Assembly (NCBI GenBank): GCA_963556695.1
Contig: CAUWAG010000018.1
Coordinates: 930,001-994,000, forward strand
Reading direction: 5' to 3'
From: Anthostomella pinea
Taxonomy: Eukaryota > Ascomycota > Sordariomycetes > Xylariales > Xylariaceae
DNA: 64,000 nucleotides
Shown here: one piece after another, positions 21,037 through 34,200 of the stretch
Layout: the number at the start of each line of letters is the position of its first letter
Position numbering within the stretch: position 1 is the first letter of the stretch
Position numbers and translations under genes: made by a program
Notes under the pieces: model-generated
Told to the model about the DNA's origin: nothing
The model's database searches: none
The model's input: the letters and a program-made list of their open reading frames with translations, nothing else

Positions 21037-22293
21037 ATGCGCAGAGATACGGCTCTAACACCTCTCATGGCAGACCGTCAAGAACGGACAGGCCGCCGAA
21101 GACCTTTCTCCACCTGGGTGAAGAAGCTCGCCGGCTTCAAGAATGGCTCCTCTAGTGCAGCCGGCCGCAATGGTCACCCCAAGAACGATGCCACCCCCAA
21201 ACCCGGCAAGAAGCGAGTAGTCAAGAACAACAACCCGTATCCGCAGTCCGGCCGCATCGCCGAGCCAGCAGTATCGCAGAGCCACCCATCGCTCTCGACC
21301 GCACGAACTGGCATGACTTGCATGACCTCGAACCACTCATTAGGCCCCAGTCGCGACTCGGGACGATCGTCGACGGACGGAGCCCCGCCTCCTACGGCGG
21401 GCGCCATGTCAATGGCACCCACGATCTCCACAATGGATCACGATGCTACACATTCCATCCATGCTCCTTCGCATATGGCGTCGTCAGTCGCAGGAACCAG
21501 CCGAACAGTTGGCGGCTTTGATTCGCGTAAAGGGGGTGACAGTACCTTCTCTTCGCCGGCCCCGTCAGTGCGATCCTTGACAACCACCCTCACGACCATC
21601 CAGTCGATGGCTCCAAACGGCGCCGCGAATGGTAACGCTGTCAATGGACAAACGTCCGGGGTTCCCGGCAATGCCCAGACTATTCAGTTTTCCCAGCCGT
21701 TTCCCACGAACTCTCCCGCATCCGCGATTCCCCCACATCTTGCACCTCCGGCGGCGGGACCTGGTCATCCCACGACGTACAGCATGGCCACGGCAAACAA
21801 TCTGTCGACAGACAACGCCTCGATTCTGACGTTAGCCTCATCTAGCAAGAGACGGCGCCGCCGATCAATGGATACAGATGCCTCGGTCCGCGCCATGGCC
21901 CCATCATCGTTATGGGGAGGGAGTCGCGAGAGTCTGCCACTCAGCGTTCTCAGTGCCAATGTCGATGGCACTCGTGACATATCATCGACTCCAGGCCTGC
22001 ATCAGTCCACATCCAGGCTCGCAGGGAACGAGCGCACAAGTATATACTCTACAGCCGGCGTTGCACCAGCTCTGCCCGGCGATAGAAACAGCCTTTACGC
22101 AGGCAAGCAGAGCATGGGTGGAGACGGTGCAAGTGTCCGCAGCGGTTTAATGGGACATGGTAGGGCTGACAGCATCAGCGGTAGCGTTGGGGGTATGAGC
22201 AGTCCCCTGGTCAGTCCGCGAGAGGTGAATGAGAAGGTCGCTGTCCAGGAGAAGGACGAGATCACCGCCCGAAAAGAGAATGACAGAGACTAA
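21037..22293 (+). CDS. Conserved fungal low-complexity protein, function unknown
   Basis: Encodes up to 418 aa (ATG 21037), or 408 aa from ATG 21067; the latter starts MADRQERTGRRRPFSTWVKK and I think it is the more natural beginning. It has no signal peptide or membrane span. An N-terminal basic patch (RRRPFSTWVKKLAGFK) precedes a long Ser/Thr/Pro/Ala/Gly-rich disordered region. A more conserved-looking block follows at about 260-310: a run of five Arg (SSSKRRRRRSMDTD), then SLWGGSRESLPLSVLSANVD. The tail is Gly/Ser-rich and ends with a charged segment. The run of Arg could act as a nuclear localisation signal. No domain was recognised. The frame uses typical codons and has no internal intron. 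Confidence 0.7.
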   Translation: MRRDTALTPLMADRQERTGRRRPFSTWVKKLAGFKNGSSSAAGRNGHPKNDATPKPGKKRVVKNNNPYPQSGRIAEPAVSQSHPSLSTARTGMTCMTSNHSLGPSRDSGRSSTDGAPPPTAGAMSMAPTISTMDHDATHSIHAPSHMASSVAGTSRTVGGFDSRKGGDSTFSSPAPSVRSLTTTLTTIQSMAPNGAANGNAVNGQTSGVPGNAQTIQFSQPFPTNSPASAIPPHLAPPAAGPGHPTTYSMATANNLSTDNASILTLASSSKRRRRRSMDTDASVRAMAPSSLWGGSRESLPLSVLSANVDGTRDISSTPGLHQSTSRLAGNERTSIYSTAGVAPALPGDRNSLYAGKQSMGGDGASVRSGLMGHGRADSISGSVGGMSSPLVSPREVNEKVAVQEKDEITARKENDRD

Positions 22294-23260
22294 GGAGTAT
22301 ATAGGGTACGAGAAAACCCTGATCTGCCATAATCCTGGGCGCTTTTGACGGACTCTGCACTTACAGTTCCACAGACCTGTTTGCCAAAGACCCATGTCTT
22401 TGATGGCTTGGTTGACTGATTGACTCGATTGACTTCTGTATGAACATGAATCTGAGGAAAGGGGTGGTCTTGTTATAGGGTTGGGATGCTGAGGGTATGG
22501 CGAGGCACCGGTTCGGACAGTGGACAAATAGATACCCGGAGAGTTAGGCACATGAACTTACAAGAAATGACTTTCCACGAGCATGCCCCCTATTGCAGTG
22601 CAAGCCAGTATTGTGAACCTACCTAAGTAAGCCGTAATACGGACCATATGCTTCGATGTAGCAGAGCATTTGGCTCGAGGTGGCTATGCCGATTTTGCAT
22701 CGTGACTGACAGACAGACTTCTTGGTTGTTGTTCAGTGCCGATGAAATCAACCTCGTACACACCCAGGAGCATCAATCTGGGGACAACAAACTTCTCGGG
22801 AAAGGAGGGGCGGTACATGACAATCTCCAATAGCAACACGGGAAGGTTTAAGGGCACTACTACACGGTCTAACGGTGAAACATTATAGGGGACATGTACT
22901 GGTATTCATGCGTACGTGGGTGCATGCGAATAGCCTCATCTTCAGTACCTCCTTATCATTCTCGAAAACAGGACCGGTCAGTCTAATCGACAGCAAAGCA
23001 CATAAGGCTGTTACCCAGATTTAGGAAGCTATGTAATTCGAACAGACAGCGATATGAGTTACAAGAACAAGAAGACCAAGTTGAGACTTCCGTTCAAAAG
23101 AACCCTTTCAATCTGCGAGATTCTCCCACCCTTGAACACAACTGAGTCCTTCACTGCGCATTGCCTGCCCCTGAGATGAATGATGACGACAACTGGGAGA
23201 TATGCAGCCATGCCCGCAAGCATGTTAGATATCCATCCAGCCAGTTAGCCAGCCACTCAG
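22294..23260. other. Intergenic region between convergent genes
   Basis: About 970 bp between a plus-strand gene ending at 22293 and the nitrilase 3' end on the minus strand. No gene seen; it contains a CCTAAGTA-like motif near 22622. Confidence 0.5.
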
Positions 23261-26200
23261 TTACGAGTAAGGCAAAGGATCGAGGTCCAAGCCCTCGACC
23301 GAGAACTTGAACGAGTCATTCCTAATTCCTCAAATTAGCCTTACTGCCTTCATACCCTTCAACTCCCTCCCTCCCCTTGTCCTTGCCGCTGACACATCCA
23401 CAGCCATAAGGCGTTCCAACGTCGAGTGGAGGACAGACAACAACAACTTACCTCGAATAGCTCCCCGCCGCATCCAAGTCCAGCCGGCCGCGGATGCAGT
23501 CGTCGAAATCGACATCGGCATAGATGATGCCGTCGTCCTCCTCCCACTGCGGGCCGGCAAGGACGTCGCCGAATGGCGATACGATGCTCGAGCCGCCGCG
23601 GGAGGCGAAGGACGACTTGCCTTTGCCTTGCGTGGTTGTGTTTGTGTTTCGCGGTGCGTATTCGGCCTTGTCGGTAGTGGTGGTCGTGGTGGTCGTGGTG
23701 GTTTCGTCTTCCTCGTGATTTTCCTCGACTACAGCCGAGGACGAGACATCGGCACCCACGGTAGCTGAAGCAGTAGTCGTAGCGGCGGCGCTCTTCAGCT
23801 CGCTCGGAAGAACGATCTCATGCCCGTCTTCGTCAAACACCGAGTTCCTCCTGCCTCCACCTCTGCCTCTACTGCCACTTCCACTGCCGCTCATTCCCTT
23901 CTTCCCCTCAGTCGGCGAAGGCGGCAGCGCAATCTCGAAACCTTCCTCCGTAAAACACGAGTTCCCCCTGTCCCTGACACCACCAGGAGGTCCATCCGTC
24001 ATTCCTTGCTGCTGCTGCTGCTGCTGCTGTCCGTTCGTATCGATGGTTTCATTCTCACCTGTAGATGATGCCGCGGGCCCGCCCTCGTCCTCATGTACGC
24101 ACATATTCGAACTGACGACGAAGCAGCGCCCCTCGAGCGCCACGGTGCGCATGAGGGACATCCAGGCGTCGCGGGCGTCGGCCGTGGGGGCTAGGTAGAG
24201 GTTGATACTGCGAGCACCATGTCAGTGACTTACTTCAATAAACACAAACGTGATCCCAACCCCCCCAACCCTCCTATCCCCAACAATTCCCAACGACAAA
24301 CTCCTGTGCGCAGCAACGAGACAAACAGAGAATAGCATAGCGGAATGAAGGTAGGTAGCTCAGAGTCCGGGGATATAGGTAGGTGACGCACTTCTGCGCA
24401 TAAAGCGCCTGGCGCAAAAGCGGCATGTAGTTCTCCCAGCAGATGGCGGCCGCGAGGTTGATCCTGACGCCCTTGATCGTCGTACTGACCGCCTTGAGCG
24501 TCGCGGGCGAGCCCTGCGCCCAGATCAGGCGCTCGGAGCCAGTCTGTGTGAGCATCCGTGATAGTTAGCCAGCCGTCCTCTTCTTCCTCTTCTGCTTCGG
24601 TCCCAGCAATGAATGGAAAATGATACGTGATAAGCGATCCTTTCCAAGTAGCAGTCAGTCGGCCACTCGGCTGTCATCCTAGTCCCAGAGCCCAGTCCGG
24701 TCCGGTCTGTATCCTCGGGCAGACTCCTGCCAGCAGCACTACCTGTAGTGAGAATCGAGAGAAGAAATGTCCGGCAGCCGCCTCTGCTCTGCTCTGCCAG
24801 CTCCAGGAAAAGGGGAAGGGGCTGGATTTCACTACCGCTACCAATCCGCAGCAGCAGAAGCTCGACACGAGGAGGCGCGTGCTTGCGTCGCCGCGCCCTC
24901 AAAACTTAACAGAGAAAGGGAAAAACGAGCAGTCCGGGTCCAGTATGCCTTCTCCTTCTTCTCCAACTCTCGCGCAGTCTGTCCATGCCCCTCGCCATGC
25001 CAGCTCCGTCTTCGAGACCTGCCCGGATCCCCTCTACGGTCCCAAATGCAGGACACTGTAATACTTTCCATGTGGTAATTCCCACTCTCTCGCGTGGGCA
25101 ATATTAGGCGCACCGGCCTGCCATTACAGCTCGCTGGCGAAATCCGACCAAAGGAAGCAGTGTATGTAACGTTGAGAAAATTCACTTCCGGTGCAAGACT
25201 CCTTTTGACGGGGTACTTCTGGCAAGGCGCTCGACTCCGTCGTACGACATGAACGACGCCAGACTAGGGGTCAAATGGCGTGTATGATTTGTCCATGGGA
25301 TCACACACACATGAAATTCAAAATCTAACCTTCCACGTCTGGCCGTTAAATCAAACGAAAGATGTAACGAAAGGATCTGGACTCACCGGCATCACCTTCC
25401 GCCGCTTCCCGACGACGCCGAGTCGCGGACACACGTAGACAACCGCGCAATACACTGCGGGCATCCAAAGTCAGCTCTCAGTTCTCAGCTGTGTTCTCGG
25501 TCTCTCCCTCTCCCCATCCCCCCTTCTCTTTCTCTATCTCTTCACACTCTCCCCTATCTCCCTCCCTTCCCAACAGGAGGCAGCTCAGCCTTCCATCAAC
25601 GAAAAAAAGCTCCGAGCAGCAGTTCAGCGACATACATAGCAACCAACCATACAGACCATACAAACTTCCCAGAGACCAAACCACAAAAGCAATAGGGGCA
25701 AACCAGTAGGCCAGGGGAAGACCAAAGCAGTAAAGGGGGGGGAAGAAGCAAGCAGATCACAACTCACAACTCCCACCCGCCTTCTCCACCACCCCAACAA
25801 CCAGGAAAACCCCCGTCTCCCTTGCTATCCTCTCGAGCTCCTCCCTCGTGCCGTCACCCCCCCTCTTCCCTCCTTTACCCATACCCATCCCCTCCTCTAT
25901 ACCTCTGTCCACGGCCCCTTTCGCCTCCATCTGCGAACCACCCAAGCTCCACGCCCCCCCAACCCCAACACGATCCCCCAGATCCACCGCCCCCCGAAAA
26001 TACCGTAGGAACGCCTCGCGCCCCTTGTCGCTGCGCCCGCCGACCACGCACCCTCCTCGCAAATTTGAGTCAGTAATTACTCCTTTTCAACAAGAAACAA
26101 AGAGTCGGAATGCGTGTCTCCGGAGCAGAGGCTCTTGACACAGGGATAGAAGAGGGAATTCGCGCTCAGGGCATGGCCATATGGGGGAATAAGAGACTCG

Positions 26201-26406
26201 AAAATGTACATACCGAAGTCGGCGCCGCGCGGGTACCCGCCCAGGTACGCCTCGGGCAACAGCAGCAGGTCCGCCTTCTCCGCCCTGGCGCGCGCCGCAA
26301 GCCGGCCCAGCGCCGACAGCGTCTCCCGCGTCGTGGCGAGCGTCGCGGGCGATGCGGTCGCCAGCCGGATCTTGGTGGCGGCGCTGGTGGTGGTGTCGGT
26401 CGCCAT
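23261..26406 (-). CDS. Nitrilase-family C-N hydrolase with large internal insertion
   Basis: Predicted to hydrolyse a nitrile (R-CN) to acid and ammonia. Six exons: 26406-26214, 26052-25768, 25454-25387, 24543-24392, 24207-23452 and 23321-23261, giving 504 aa. The catalytic triad is complete: E52 ([11 protein letters not shown]), K179 ([14 protein letters not shown], joined across an 843-bp intron) and C217 ([14 protein letters not shown]). The C-terminal family block ([16 protein letters not shown]...[13 protein letters not shown]) is at about 437-478, and the 61-nt last exon supplies [19 protein letters not shown]. Between about 271 and 432 lies a roughly 160-residue Ser/Gly/Thr/Gln-rich insertion, including an eight-Gln run and a Thr run. 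Typical fungal nitrilases are about 330-380 aa without it. Substrate unknown. The acceptor of exon 2 has a near alternative 3 bp away. Confidence 0.88.
24007..24031 (-). repeat. CAG/CTG triplet repeat encoding poly-Gln
   Basis: Eight consecutive CTG/GCT triplets, read as CAG on the coding strand of the nitrilase gene, inside its low-complexity insertion. Confidence 0.85.
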
Positions 26407-27085
26407 TGTTCGATGCGGTTATGAATGCTGTTGCTGTGTAAGGAGACGTATGATGTGAAACCGACACGCAGCCTGGGATGACTTTGGAGTAGGGTCACAA
26501 GTGCATTTCGAATGGTTGATGCAGTGTTGTCAGAAAACCATGTGCCCATCACATTGCCGCGTGCTACCCCGCAGAACGGAGAGGGTGACTGAATATGGCT
26601 CGAAGTAAGTGGGGGAAGAAGGTGAGCGGCGTGGGGAAACCCTATCTAATCTTAATATGTAAGTCAGATGTGTTGCTCCATTGTCGTCAAATACCTATCA
26701 TCACGATTGCGTTCGGACATGGAGAAGGCATCACGGGAATTGGAAGACCAGGGTTTGAAAAACAACTCTATTTTATGAGTGTCCGTAATAACATCGAGAC
26801 GACCAACTGCACTACCTGATGCCGACGTACGGGCTAGGGGTGGGTATCTCAGGTACGGTATTAGCAGTCCATCAACGAAGACCATAACCATTTATACATC
26901 ATAAGAAACCACCTAGTTTCTTGGGAATTCATCGCATCATCAAGCGAAACCGTGCCATGCCTTCGTAAAGCCGTCCACGCACGAGTCCAGTAGTATTATC
27001 CGACCTATTGAGTCATCTTCTCATATCTAACGGAGCAACGTTTGAATGTCCTTGAGGAATCCACCATTGCAAGCACCGGCGTTGC
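26407..27085. other. Intergenic region, nitrilase promoter
   Basis: About 680 bp between two minus-strand genes, CFEM gene upstream and nitrilase downstream. No gene or clear promoter motif was identified. Confidence 0.45.
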
Positions 27086-28277
27086 TTACAGCAACATAGC
27101 AGCAAGGCCAGCGGCCGCGATGAAGACAGGTGCGGCAGTTCGCTGCGCGGCACCAGCAGCCGAATCGGTCGAACTGGCCGCACCGCCGTCAGTGGTAGAG
27201 GCACCACCATTGCCACTGTCACTGGTGGCAGGCGCGGTGGTGGTAACGCCAGTAACACCAGTTGTGCCATCTGAAGTGAAAGTCGAGCCACTAACGATGG
27301 TGCTGCTGGAGCCCGAGTTGGAGTCGGTGGCAGACCCAGATCCAGAGAGCGCCGAGGTCGAGAAGAGGGTGCTCGTGGCGAGTGTGGTGGTCACAACCGA
27401 GCCGTCGGAGTTGGTCGCGGTGGAGAGAATCGCAACGGTGGAGAGGGGGATGAGAGCACCACCGGAGCTGGTCCCGGCACCGTCGGTAGTCGAGAAGGTG
27501 GTGGTACCGACAGTGGAGGTGGCAACAGCGGAGCCGTCACTGGAGATGGTGGACAGGATCTCAGAGGTGGCAAGGCCGGCGCCGGCGCTTCCAGAATCCT
27601 ACGCAGAAGAAGTATCAGTCATCAAACTTTGCAAATCAATTAGCAGTCAAGGATAAGATTGCTCACAGTAGCGGATTCAGACCCCGTAGAAGCGACCATA
27701 ACAGTGGTAGAAGCCGAAGAAACGACAGAGCTATCAGCTGAGGCAGCAAGGCCACCAACGACGACGCCGACGGCTAGAATAGAAGGGTTAGAACGGTGTT
27801 TACGGCGGAATCACGATGAGTCTAGATATCAAGGAACCAACTCACAAGCACAGACGTTGACACCGTACTGGATGGCCGTCACAGCATCGCTGTGATCTGC
27901 GCAGGCGGCGTTGGAGCAGTCCGTGATGCCGTAGGACCAGTTGGGGTTCTTGCAGAGACACGCTTGGTCACTGCCGGAGCAGCCCAGGTTGGAGGCTTCG
28001 TTCTGCATGTTGGTGAAGCAGGTGGACTGGAGAGGTTGTCAGTACCGTTCTGGCTTGTGATAAAATTGGGATCATCCGAGACAATGCGAGACAAATCGGC
28101 CTCAAGTGGGCACAAGAGAACAATAACAATAACAGTGCACACCATGCGTCGGCAGCAGACGGTATGAGGAAGATGGACAAGGATACTTACACCGCAAGCA
28201 GGGAAACCCTCGGGCATCGCGAGCTGAGCCGCAGCAAAGGCGGCAAAGGTGCCGGTGATCATGACTGAGTTCTTCAT
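27086..28277 (-). CDS. CFEM-domain GPI-anchored cell-surface protein
   Basis: Extracellular fungal-specific Cys-rich protein anchored in membrane or wall. CFEM proteins bind haem/iron or act as surface receptors or effectors. Exons 28277-28191, 28026-27846, 27773-27667 and 27598-27086 give 295 aa. A signal peptide (about 1-18) is followed by all eight CFEM cysteines (28, 32, 45, 52, 54, 66, 71, 88), with PACGSTC and an Asp at 49 just before Cys4, the position used for haem iron in characterised members. Residues 105-270 are a Ser/Thr/Gly-rich, probably O-glycosylated stalk. The C-terminus is hydrophobic (VFIAAAGLAAMLL) after small residues, as expected for GPI addition. Intron 1 interrupts the domain after Gly29. 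Confidence 0.93.
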
Positions 28278-31200
28278 CTTGGGTGATGTCAGGATTTTGG
28301 AGTCGAGTCTGTCTGTGGAGAATGTTAAGAACTGTAGTTCCAGAAAACGGATGCTCAAAAAGCGTGCAAAAAAGTGAAGATGTGGTATGGGAGTGGTGTT
28401 TCGGGCGTGGTGGGCTGGGATGTTGGCCGAAGATGGATGTTGTATGTTGTGTGGTGCTGGGGATCTGTGGATGTGGAAATGTTGTTGTAGTAGAGAAGAG
28501 GGAGCGGAAGTCTGGGGGGACGGGTGGCAGAAGAAGAGGTGGGCGTCGAGCAATTGGCCTGAAATTGCGAGAGAAGGTGCGAATGAACAGGGTGTGAAGA
28601 ATGACACGTCGGGAAGGCGCACATGAACGACAGGAACACACTTGGGAGATGTCAGAACACTACCTGCACTGGTCACAATGTACGGCGTAGTTGTGTGTTG
28701 TGAATGACGCGACGACCTCAGACAGCAAGACTTGGAACTGCGGAAAGAAGATGGGAGAGGTAAAGGCAAGGGTAAGAGAGACGTTGGACACAGGAAGGTG
28801 ATATAGAGTTCAGTCGGTAGGTGGGACTCGGTACAGGAAGTGAACAAGGTAGGTAGGTAGGTGATGAGTTAGAAGGAGGTACCTTGGGTCAATGGGAAGT
28901 TAAGGTGAGAGAGATGTGACGACGGTAACTGAAGAAACCTTCCAAGAACTGGTAGGTAGACCCAGAGGAGGCAGGCGGTGACGAGAATGAAGGTGAGGAG
29001 GAGCTGCTTTGCGATAGGCCGGCCACTCAGGCAGACAGGCAGACAGGCGATCTGAACCCAATGGACTCTTTTCCAGTCATGAATCGATATAGTAGTACGT
29101 ACCGTGAGTGAAATGTTTGTTTGCCTTGGATGTGTGATTGCGAGGATGACTCTTTGGTTTGCGTTCGGTTGGGATGGAAGGGAGGGAGATCGTGGGGGTA
29201 TCAAAGTCGCGTGCGAGATGGGATTAGTTATTAGGTCTGAGGCAGAACAAACACGAGGTGAGCACTTAATCACTCTGGAGGGGGCACCCGGGAAGTTAAA
29301 TAATCAGATGCCTGGATTCAAAATTCCTTGAATTGCAGCAGCAGCTTGGGTCACACACAATCTCAACCTCAAGCTTGTTTGCCCACCCAGACAGCCCAGA
29401 TTCATTGGAGGCTTCTAACCTGTACATGTCGGTTCGGGCAGGGTACATAGGGGGCACGCATCTAGACCAGCAAGACCAGCAAATTAAGTGGCGCCACGAG
29501 GCCAACCCAGATGTACCCCGCATGTACCCTGACTGTGATGCCAGTCCATTGACGTCGTAGTGTCTATCGCTATCCACGTACATGATGTAAGATCGTTAAA
29601 AAAAAGAAATTGTTCCATCAAGAAATGCGGCTCTTACCTCCAGCTCTCGATATTAATTTAACTGCAGGGACGAGGCCGGCACCAAAACACCATAGCAACG
29701 AGACGCCGGCTTGGGGTCTTTTCATTTGCAACCTGGCGCGCCTACCAACCGTGCATCACGCTTGCCATAGAGCTACCATGAAGATATGGGGCCGTGGATG
29801 GAGCCTGGAGTCCTCAACAGCAGGGAGGGCATGTAGCTTGTCGGTTCTTACCGACAATTGCTGTCGCTCTAGAATAGACGGTCAGCTGTGAAGTTGACCT
29901 CGGGGGACCTGCGTCGATGTCATTACTTTTCGCGCCGGTCCAACTAGGGCCAGGGGCAGGCTGGTCAGCGGGTGCAAGTGCCTTGGCCGGACGATACCTT
30001 TTATGACGGGAAAATGGACGCTGGGAAAGCCACGACGTTTGAACATTGCAGAGAGATCCTAACTACAGTAGGCTTGTGGTGGCATCCTTCTTTAGCAAAA
30101 TACAGCCAGTGCTAACCTGAGATGATGACTTCGCTGCATTCCCGAGTCTTGCCCCTTGGCTTGCTCATTTACTCTTTTTAATGCCTACCTTAGACAGCGT
30201 GCCTTACGTAAGTACCTACCCAACACAAAAAGGGACGCTGCTAGCGAGTTTGCGGTTGTGATGCGTCGTCTTCCCCAGAAAGTCTTGATCATTTGGATTC
30301 AGCGGCATGCGTCACCGACTCGGGAGGTGCACGCAAGGAAGTTGCAGACTGGGATGGGAAGGTTCCAAGGAAGTTGGTCCCGAATCAAGGTGATTACTGC
30401 ATGGGGATCGCAGGACAGGAGATTCTGCAGGTGTCATTGGCCGAGGGGAGATATCGGGCTTGTCTAGCGCGGCCCGCCGCTGTCGTGGCTGGTTCTCCGG
30501 CGCCGATGCACCTGCAGGTAGCCCAGCCTGGTGTGCCTGCCCAGTGGCAGCGTGGCTACCTCCTGATTGCTAGCTGGTATGCAGTTCAGGCGTTCCAACG
30601 TGGCCTATGGCCAGGCGCGTTGGCTCAGAAACGAGCACTGAGGCCAACCCCCTTTCCCCTTTTCCCCTTTTGCTCCCTTCCAAAGCCTCCGAGGGCTTCT
30701 CTGTATACCTACACACATGCTTCCATCAAAGACATGATGTGCTGCCGCGACCGGGTATCTGTTCTATGCCGTCACCTCGATTTGATGCTGATATAATTAG
30801 ATCGTGGCTGTTGACGAGTAGAGAGCGGGCAGTCTGGCAGTCCGCGATCAGAGGATCGCCATATCGTGGAAATTGACATCGAAGATCAGCCACAACTGAT
30901 GTCATGTCTTCACCCAGCCCCAATCAGTGCTGGCACCATCCTTGCTGTGGCTCGTGGGCCAGACCCGGCCGCCCCACTGATGGTCATCAGGGATCTCCGA
31001 GCCCGACTTCCTGGGTTCCGCCTCCAAGCGACATGGACATGGAGAAGGACTCCAACTCTCAGATCCCCATCTCGATATCGAAAGAATCCGTCCTTTTCGC
31101 CTTTCAGCCCTTGCAGGACGGGACGTTCATCTTGACTTTTCTTCTGTAGGTTTCACCTTCAGCCCTCGTGGGCCAGTCAGCCCTGTTTCATCAGCTATTC

Positions 31201-34200
31201 AGATTCTACCTAGGGATGCAGCCAGCTCTCATAGCACACCCAATTTCCCTTTGGCCGTAGCTACCCAACCGTCAAGAACTAGCACACATTCAACCCCCTT
31301 TTCAGCTGACCAAAGACGCGCTGCGGCCATCCACGATGTCCTGCCAGATACTGCAAACAATTCCAGAGTACTGTCTTGAAAGCAGGGACCCCTTCCTTGT
31401 TTACCTGTATGAACCAGGGATTACCTGTTATCGGGAACTGACAGCAGCGGTCCCACGGATCGTCAAGATCAAGATCGCGTTTGCCACGCGCCGCGGCCCG
31501 TGGCTGACTGACATCTTTTCAGCTCTGGACGTCATGCGACCTGCAGCGGCCCATCAAGCCACAACCACAGACCAGACCCAGTGGCAAAAGAGATCGGCTG
31601 GGTGGGGCCTTGGTTCGGCCAGATCTTGATCGAAACCGAGGCAGAACCCGGCTTCGATCACAGATCACCATTATCATGCTGTCACCGTCACCATCCTCCA
31701 CCATCAGAGGCAAGCAGCCCGGCAGACGGCAAACGGCAGCCTACCCCGCGACCCAGTCCCCGGTCATCCTCTCCCGCCTGATGACGAGCAAATCTCCCTG
31801 CAATGTCTTCTCAGCCAAGGAAGCAGAGGTGCGTTCGTCAAGTGAAACGCTGGGGAGATTGTCAGATCCGAGCACAAGCAAAGGATCTGTGTAACGCCAT
31901 CAGCGAATCGCCGGGACGCCCTCCAGTTCCCCAGCAGTGAGACCAAACCACAGACGGGATCGTGTCCTACCGTCTGCCGGTATCGGGTCACGAAACCACC
32001 TGAGGGCCCGTTCATCTCGGGAGATTGCTCCGCCGCTAATAGTCAATAGTCAATCTCAGCGGCGCTAAAGGCTAAATCTACTGGCTCGGCACTTCTTTGT
32101 AGTGCCCTTCGCCGTTGGAATGGCGTCACTGTCGCGTCGCCGTGGCTTCAGCTAGCCGTTATGTCCGCCCACGTCTCGCCGTCTCATCGTCTCACCGAAG
32201 GCCGCCGGAGATTTCTACGAGTTGAACGCGACGTGCCGCGTTGCCACGAACATGCGGGAAGCATGAGTCGTGTCTGGCTACAGCCACTCAGCCAGACCAT
32301 CGCACTGCCGCTATCTAGTGACAGTTGTGCGCGCCGCCTCTTCGAGGCCTTGTGGTTTTCATGCAAGTATTTTGCCGATGCTGCAGCCCGCGTGTCGCGT
32401 GTCGTTGCGTGTGAGTTCTAGAAGCCCCTTACTTGACTGTCTCATTGCCGACGAGAACTTGTACGTTGACCCCCTAACCCCTAACCCCTGAACACATCGT
32501 CAATAACCAGCAAAACCTACGAACCTACGAGGTATCTTGACAATCTGACTGTGCTTCAGTGCCAAATTTCATCCGCCGGTAGATTTTCTTTCTACTTCGC
32601 ATTAGGTCGCACTCTATGGTCGCTAGAGCATGCCTCATCACTGACAAGTCCATGTCACGGATGTTCTTGAGGCTGTCAGACTTTACAACTACTTCATGTC
32701 TTCGGCTTCCTCTCTCCTCCTGGGGTTTTATCTCTTGCGTTGATCTGCCGATCGAGCACAGTCTTCAAACTGAGAACCACAACATCTGCACAAGCTGCCC
32801 TGCTGTTGGCGTTCTGCGTTGGCCTTCACATTCATCACGTATGCGCCACGAAGGCTGTCGACGTGTCTCGTTTATTAGTTCCCCGGCGCGCAGTTCTTGC
32901 ACAGGGAGATCTAATCACTCATGATGCGCCCGCCAATTCAACCACCATGACATAAGCTATTCCACTGTCCATTGAGCCTCGGCCAACGGAATGGCTAAAG
33001 TGCCGCTCCTGCCTGTACCTCGCCATCGCGAGGTCAACCTAACGCTTGTAGAACAAGTACAGACCGCAACATTCCAGTAACCGCTCCGGTTCAGTCAGGC
33101 CGCAGCCGGGGATCACCTCGACCGCATACTCTTTCCACCAGCGTGCCGAAACCAGCGACATACCTAGGGACCTCCTTCACTCGACTACCATACTGTTACG
33201 ATCAAACCCCAGCTCATCACCCAGGAGGTTCGCAGGCAGATGGTACTATACCGCACCCAGGCGCACGCCCACTCCGAGAGACGGGCCCATATTCCGGAGT
33301 CCCGCCCTTGCGAGTCCGAGACGCAGGTAGGTGAGCGGACGCCCAGCGTATAGTGAACTGGGTCCATATGTGGGTTTGGCCGGCTGAAGACGCTGGGTTG
33401 TATGGGGGTTCGAGGCTACACGTATTTGTTTCGAGGCTCTAGGAAGATGGATGTTCGATATCCGTCGGGCACGTGAACTATTATGGGATTGATTGCCTTG
33501 GGTGCCTGCCTACGCCAGAGAGAGATAGGCTGTGAAAACTCGTTGAAAGAAACCGATCGACGCTCGCCCTAAGGTATGTATGTCATGCACATTCGCCCGT
33601 CCCGTCCGTAATCCAGCTCCGGACTGCCCCCGTCTCAGTTCCTTCCAGGCCGGCAGTCTAGGTAGGTATACATGTGTCCCAAATCGCCTAGGTTAGGCGT
33701 CTACGGGCCTCAGATGCCGTCTGACTACACATACACATACCCTCCCTCCCTCCCTTCGCTGAACAGAGAGAAAACTGGGAAGCAAACAAGCATGTTGATC
33801 CCGAAACTCAAGGGGCAGACAGAGAGGCGGACGGGCTGGTTGGCTGCGCATACATGCCTACATGGCACGCCGAACCATATCAAAAAAGTTGTGTTAAAAG
33901 GGTCCAACTTACCTACTCGACATAAGTATCGACATGAGTACAAAAAAGTATTCAAGAGTAGACAGTCAGTCTGCTTGCTTGCTTGCTCGCTCGCTGGTGA
34001 TCAGGGAACCAAAACAAGACAGATGGCGATTGAAGCGATGCAAAGAACCGAGACATGTTCACTCACAGCTGAACGAACACGAAGAGCTACCTGCATTGAT
34101 TACAGTACCTCGGGGGGCCTGTCTGTTCCCACCCTGACCAATACATGAGATTTCATATATATTAAAGTGAAATGAATGCCAAGTCTGCTTATTTATGCGT

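Noticed and set aside
24544..25386. Possible extra exon inside the 843-bp nitrilase intron
   Set aside because: The flanking exons join as KVMP-TGSERL, the unbroken family motif, so no coding exon is missing there.
30293..30796. 167-codon frame on + in the gene desert
   Set aside because: No signal of coding composition, no recognisable domain, and overlapping frames on the same strand are equally open.
32471..32488. Telomere-like CCCCTAACCCCTAA
   Set aside because: Only two full units, inside a long arm-like region with no other telomeric sequence; the unit is CCCCTAA rather than the common fungal CCCTAA. Probably chance.
33395..33425. GGGTTCGAGGCT, a tRNA T-loop-like string
   Set aside because: No acceptor stem, D-arm or anticodon arm can be paired around it. 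No tRNA gene was recognised anywhere in the window.
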